Below are positions 7,008 through 8,624 of a DNA stretch of 8,624 nt, one piece after another. Numbering within the stretch: position 1 is the stretch's first letter; each line of letters starts with the position of its first letter. Under the pieces are notes generated by a model, which saw only the letters and a program-made list of their open reading frames with translations, did not search any database and was not told the DNA's origin. The translations under genes were made by a program, and so were the position numbers. Source of the DNA: JBBRLG01 sp038231495 (GTDB lineage: Bacteria > Planctomycetota > Planctomycetia > Gemmatales > Gemmataceae); NCBI GenBank assembly GCA_038231495.1, contig JBBRLG010000318.1:1-8624 (forward strand), in the 5' to 3' direction.

Positions 7008-7075
7008 TCCTACTTTCCGAACGCTCTTAGCCAATCACCGACCGGCAAGCCTCTGCTTGATAGAAGGCCGGCCGA

Positions 7076-7504
7076 CTATCCAATAAATTTGAAAACCGTC
7101 GGACCGACATGGAAGTACTGCGCCAGTTTGCCGATTTGGGTACGGTTCAGCTTCCGCTTGCCGGCCAGCACTTCCGAGATGGTGGATTCGGCGATCCTCC
7201 CTGCGCGGGCGACATCGGCCTGAGTAACGCCTTTGGCCTCAATCAAGTGCGCCAACATTGCGGCATCCGAAGCCGAGGGAATGGGGTGCGCCTCGGATTC
7301 ATAGCGCTCGATCAGGTCGCCAAGGACATCAAGGTAGTCCTGTTCGTCGATCCCCAGGTTGACCCGATCAACCAATTCGTCAACCATCGCAATCGCTCGG
7401 TCGAGTTCTCCGTCTGACCGAATGGGGCGGAGCGGAACTCGCTGGACCAGTTTCAGGTAAATGTCCCGATCCTTGCCTGCCTTCCGCTTGGTCGTCATGG
7501 GCAT
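7076..7504 (-). CDS. higA: HigA-like antitoxin, XRE-family HTH regulator
   Basis: This 142-residue protein is of the COG5499 HigA type. An N-terminal part with PIRSDGELDRA (27-37) and an acidic linker ending in EAHPIPSASD (71-80) precede a helix-turn-helix domain (~92-133) with TQADVARAG and ESTISEVLAGKRKL. It should bind and neutralise the HigB toxin and repress the shared promoter. ATG 7502-7504 is preceded by GAGG with 6-nt spacing; that ribosome site lies inside the last codons of the toxin gene. The gene follows the toxin stop by 3 nt, so the two are probably translationally coupled. The toxin-first order is the usual one for higBA. Confidence 0.9.
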   Translation of the reverse strand: MPMTTKRKAGKDRDIYLKLVQRVPLRPIRSDGELDRAIAMVDELVDRVNLGIDEQDYLDVLGDLIERYESEAHPIPSASDAAMLAHLIEAKGVTQADVARAGRIAESTISEVLAGKRKLNRTQIGKLAQYFHVGPTVFKFIG

Positions 7505-7507
7505 ATT

Positions 7508-7930
7508 TCACCTCTTCTTTGGGCGGTTTTGTCGGCGGCTCGCTTTTTCCCGACCGGCAATTTGGCCTTTTTCATTTTTCGGCTCTGGCCGGACACTCGG
7601 CCGGCCGGTCTGCGGCTTCCAGTCTTTCCCAAAGGGGTCGTCCTTCCAATACCCCTTGTCGTAGTCTTTGTGGTTGAGGACGTAACGAACAAAGATTTTC
7701 TGGCGCTCGTAGTCAATTACGACGATCAGCCGATATTTGTTACCGCCGACATTGAATACCACCTTGTTACCTACCTGGTCGGCCGTGCTGTAGGTCTTCC
7801 GAATTTCGGCAAAACAAGTCCAGTCACTGGACTTCACGGTCTGGTTCCACGCTTTGAGGGGCGATTCCGCGTCACGGTTATTTGATTCCAACCAGAACTC
7901 TCGAAGTCTTTTCTCGGAAATTAAACGCAT
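7508..7930 (-). CDS. higB: HigB-family toxin (probable mRNA interferase) with basic C-terminal extension
   Basis: Residues 1-95 of this 140-residue protein match HigB_toxin (PF09907/COG4680): MRLISEKRLREFW at the start, a central WNQTVKSSDWTCFAEIRKTYSTA-like segment (28-50), VVFNVGGNKYRLIV (57-70) and the terminal LNHKDYDKGYW (85-95). Known members are ribosome-associated or free mRNA endonucleases held in check by HigA. Typical proteins end around residue 95-100; this one continues for about 45 residues, rich in Lys, Arg and Pro (PFGKDWKPQTGRP...RRQNRPKKR). The extension is in frame and ends 3 nt before higA. It also carries the higA ribosome site. It may be a nucleic-acid-binding tail or simply the result of gene packing. 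I see no frameshift. Confidence 0.85.
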   Translation of the reverse strand: MRLISEKRLREFWLESNNRDAESPLKAWNQTVKSSDWTCFAEIRKTYSTADQVGNKVVFNVGGNKYRLIVVIDYERQKIFVRYVLNHKDYDKGYWKDDPFGKDWKPQTGRPSVRPEPKNEKGQIAGREKASRRQNRPKKR

Positions 7931-7933
7931 AAT

Positions 7934-7946
7934 GTAGTTTCTCTAC
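7934..7946 (-). promoter_or_regulatory. Small palindrome just upstream of higB (possible HigA operator)
   Basis: GTAG and CTAC flank 5 nt, ending a few bases before the higB ATG. Antitoxins of this type often bind short palindromes near their own gene. The arms are only 4 bp, so chance is possible. Confidence 0.25.
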
Positions 7947-8116
7947 GCATTGTCTACCTGTTTAAGAAAATATTCTAGCACTTTGCGAAACCCGAAACCC
8001 AGCCGGCTACCCATCGGGCCTGACGGCGAATCTTGGTCGCGACTATCTTGGGACCGCCAACAATAACTATCGGAAACCTGATAACGAAACTTAGGTGCAA
8101 TCCGTATCCAGGTGGC

Positions 8117-8145
8117 ATTATCTTCGCAAAACGCGAAGTTGTCAA
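8117..8145 (-). promoter_or_regulatory. Near-consensus sigma-70 promoter driving higBA
   Basis: On the minus strand TTGACA (8140-8145) and GATAAT (8117-8122) are separated by exactly 17 nt. This gives 6/6 and 5/6 matches to the housekeeping consensus. The expected start site is near 8110, about 180 nt before higB ATG. An inverted repeat fills the spacer (next entry). Confidence 0.7.
8122..8138. promoter_or_regulatory. Inverted repeat in the promoter spacer (probable operator)
   Basis: CTTCGC-AAAAC-GCGAAG: 6-bp perfect arms (8122-8127, 8133-8138) around 5 nt, lying between the -35 and -10 boxes. A dimeric repressor bound here would block RNA polymerase. HigA is the obvious candidate because the promoter points at higBA; this link is inferred. 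Confidence 0.5.
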
Positions 8146-8282
8146 GTGATCATTTCCACAAAATGCAAAACTTCGCCGTCGAGCAAAAACGGCGGAATCC
8201 GAAGGACAGCGCCGCGTGCCCTGTTTGGGGGACCGCCCGAGACGTATCGCCGGTCTCCTGAGTCCGGTCGCGCGACGTTCTG

Positions 8283-8486
8283 TTACCGCGGCAGCCCAAG
8301 CCTAATTCGCAATTCCATCCGGACGCGCTCCGCGATCCGCAGGGCCGACTGCATTTCCCGCGTTCGCGCTCGTAATCCGGGATACCGATACTCCACGGCA
8401 TAGCGCGTAAGGCTCTTGAGGCCCCGCCGGAGAGGGGCCAACGACGCTTCGTGAGGCAAGAGTAGATCGAGGAGATCATTTAGCAC
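8283..8486 (-). pseudogene. HEPN-domain protein, C-terminal remnant
   Basis: The frame reads NDLLDLLLPHEASLAPL ... LKSLTRYAVEYRYPG ... ALRIAERVRMEL and ends at TAA 8283-8285. This is the C-terminal half of a HEPN protein: the LLDLL helix, the YRYPG signature and the last helix. The N-terminal half of the fold, about 60 residues (usually containing the Ala-rich helix with QxAEKxLKA), is missing. Going upstream the frame leaves HEPN-like sequence after codon 8484-8486 and meets an in-frame TGA at 8505-8507 inside the palindrome at 8494-8511. HEPN proteins usually pair with minimal nucleotidyltransferases as toxin-antitoxin systems. The break coincides with the apparent left end of an insertion sequence, so the 5' half may lie beyond the element, outside the window. 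Confidence 0.7.
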
Positions 8487-8493
8487 TACAGCG

Positions 8494-8511
8494 CAGCTGA
8501 CGCGTCAGCTG
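8494..8511. repeat. 18-bp perfect palindrome at the putative IS left end
   Basis: CAGCTGACGCGTCAGCTG equals its own reverse complement. Allowing one bulged T (8512), GCG (8491-8493) and CGC (8513-8515) extend it. It lies exactly where HEPN coding sequence is lost and includes the -35-like CTGACG of the next promoter. It may be part of the terminal inverted repeat or a transposase-binding site. The right end is outside the window, so this cannot be tested here. Confidence 0.6.
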
Positions 8512-8524
8512 TCGCAAGTATAAT
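8497..8524 (+). promoter_or_regulatory. Promoter of the IS transposase gene
   Basis: The -10 box TATAAT (8519-8524) is a perfect match. A -35-like CTGACG (8497-8502, 4/6 to TTGACA) lies 16 nt upstream inside the palindrome. The predicted start site, about 7 nt past the -10 box, falls at 8530-8534, within the left arm of the hairpin that covers the ribosome site. Confidence 0.6.
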
Positions 8525-8525
8525 G

Positions 8526-8545
8526 CCCTCCTAACCTTAGGAGGG
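8526..8545 (+). promoter_or_regulatory. Hairpin sequestering the transposase Shine-Dalgarno
   Basis: CCCTCCTAA (8526-8534) is perfectly complementary to TTAGGAGGG (8537-8545), which is the ribosome site; AGGAGGG ends 6 nt before ATG 8552. The literal loop is 2 nt, so the inner pairs must open. At least seven strong pairs would still mask the whole Shine-Dalgarno in a transcript that contains both arms. Confidence 0.65.
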
Positions 8546-8551
8546 ATCTTC

Positions 8552-8624
8552 ATGACCACGGATCTAGTCCAGGCCATCGGCCCGGAATTCACGGCTTTTT
8601 TGCGGCCTTTTGAGCGGTTTTTTG
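8552..8624 (+). CDS. Probable IS transposase, N-terminus only (IS701-like?), runs off right edge
   Basis: ATG 8552 has a strong AGGAGGG at 6-nt spacing. The 24 visible codons end in EFTAFLRPFERFF, resembling the N-terminus of IS701-type DDE transposases, which often begin with an FLxxFxxxF segment before the first helices. The catalytic DDE residues are beyond the window, so the family call is tentative. Context supports a mobile element: a palindrome and a compact promoter just upstream, and an interrupted HEPN gene immediately to the left. The last ~35 bases have T-runs (8596-8601, 8618-8623) from Phe codons. Confidence 0.5.
   Translation, partial: MTTDLVQAIGPEFTAFLRPFERFF

Larger units (their letters stand above)
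7931..8282. other. Region upstream of higB: promoter and ~180-nt leader, no gene called
   Basis: On the minus strand it contains a near-consensus promoter (8117-8145) and then a leader down to higB. Two tiny frames exist in the leader (ATG 8116-8118 to 7975, and ATG 8012-8014 to 7943, 23 codons). Neither has a good ribosome site. Nothing recognisable is coded between the promoter and the HEPN remnant; no nucleotidyltransferase partner for the HEPN is visible here. Confidence 0.5.

Noticed and set aside
7975..8118. 47-codon minus-strand frame downstream of the higBA promoter
   Set aside because: Its ATG overlaps the -10 box and lies upstream of the expected transcript start; there is no ribosome site.
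8150..8479. 109-codon minus-strand frame overlapping the HEPN remnant
   Set aside because: The HEPN frame carries the recognisable YRYPG and LLDLLLP sequences; this one is its shadow.

Overview
The window looks like planctomycete DNA, most likely Gemmataceae (Gemmata/Fimbriiglobus-like). Four things suggest this: GC-rich sugar genes, an N-terminal LEVERLEDR-type motif of the kind seen on exported planctomycete proteins, a palindromic repeat (its shadow translations read PSRAWERE, LVPKLCLGTR, SLKRKRRK) that I associate from memory with Gemmata-type genomes, and an HTH/HigB/HEPN/transposase mix typical of their accessory regions. The assignment rests on recognition, not a search.

Layout. (1) 1-2057, minus: the first 685 codons of a very large secreted or surface protein that runs off the left edge. 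It has an uncharacterised PPDTNGxxGP-type extracellular domain followed by tandem, nearly identical 53-residue PLL/DUF346-like beta-propeller blades. (2) 2058-2712: a 655-bp intergenic region with no convincing gene but with strong potential RNA secondary structure at 2408-2615. (3) 2713-3504, plus: an FkbM-family methyltransferase. (4) 3669-6818, plus: a tight three-gene sugar-modification operon: a zinc-ribbon class I methyltransferase, a NovU/TcaB9-type sugar C-methyltransferase and a GDP-L-fucose-synthase-like SDR (the last two overlap by ATGA). (5) 6871-7007: a convergent intergenic region with a 10-bp triplicated repeat and two long perfect hairpins. (6) 7076-7930, minus: a toxin-first higBA module. 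HigB carries an unusual basic tail, and a near-consensus promoter with an embedded palindrome lies about 180 bp upstream. (7) 8283-8486, minus: the C-terminal half of a HEPN-domain gene, broken at its 5' side. (8) 8494-8624, plus: the left end of what appears to be an insertion sequence, with a palindrome, a TATAAT promoter, a hairpin that covers the Shine-Dalgarno sequence, and the first 24 codons of a probable transposase.

How the parts fit. The methyltransferases and the SDR would make methylated, probably branched or 6-deoxy, sugars for a surface glycan. The divergent giant protein ends in a lectin-like propeller whose family includes binders of fucose and O-methylated sugars, so it may recognise that glycan (inference). 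The right third is an accessory island of toxin-antitoxin and HEPN genes. Its most striking detail is the IS control region. Transcripts from its own promoter would start inside the anti-Shine-Dalgarno arm, whereas read-through transcripts would carry the whole hairpin and mask the ribosome site. This is the logic known for IS10/IS50.
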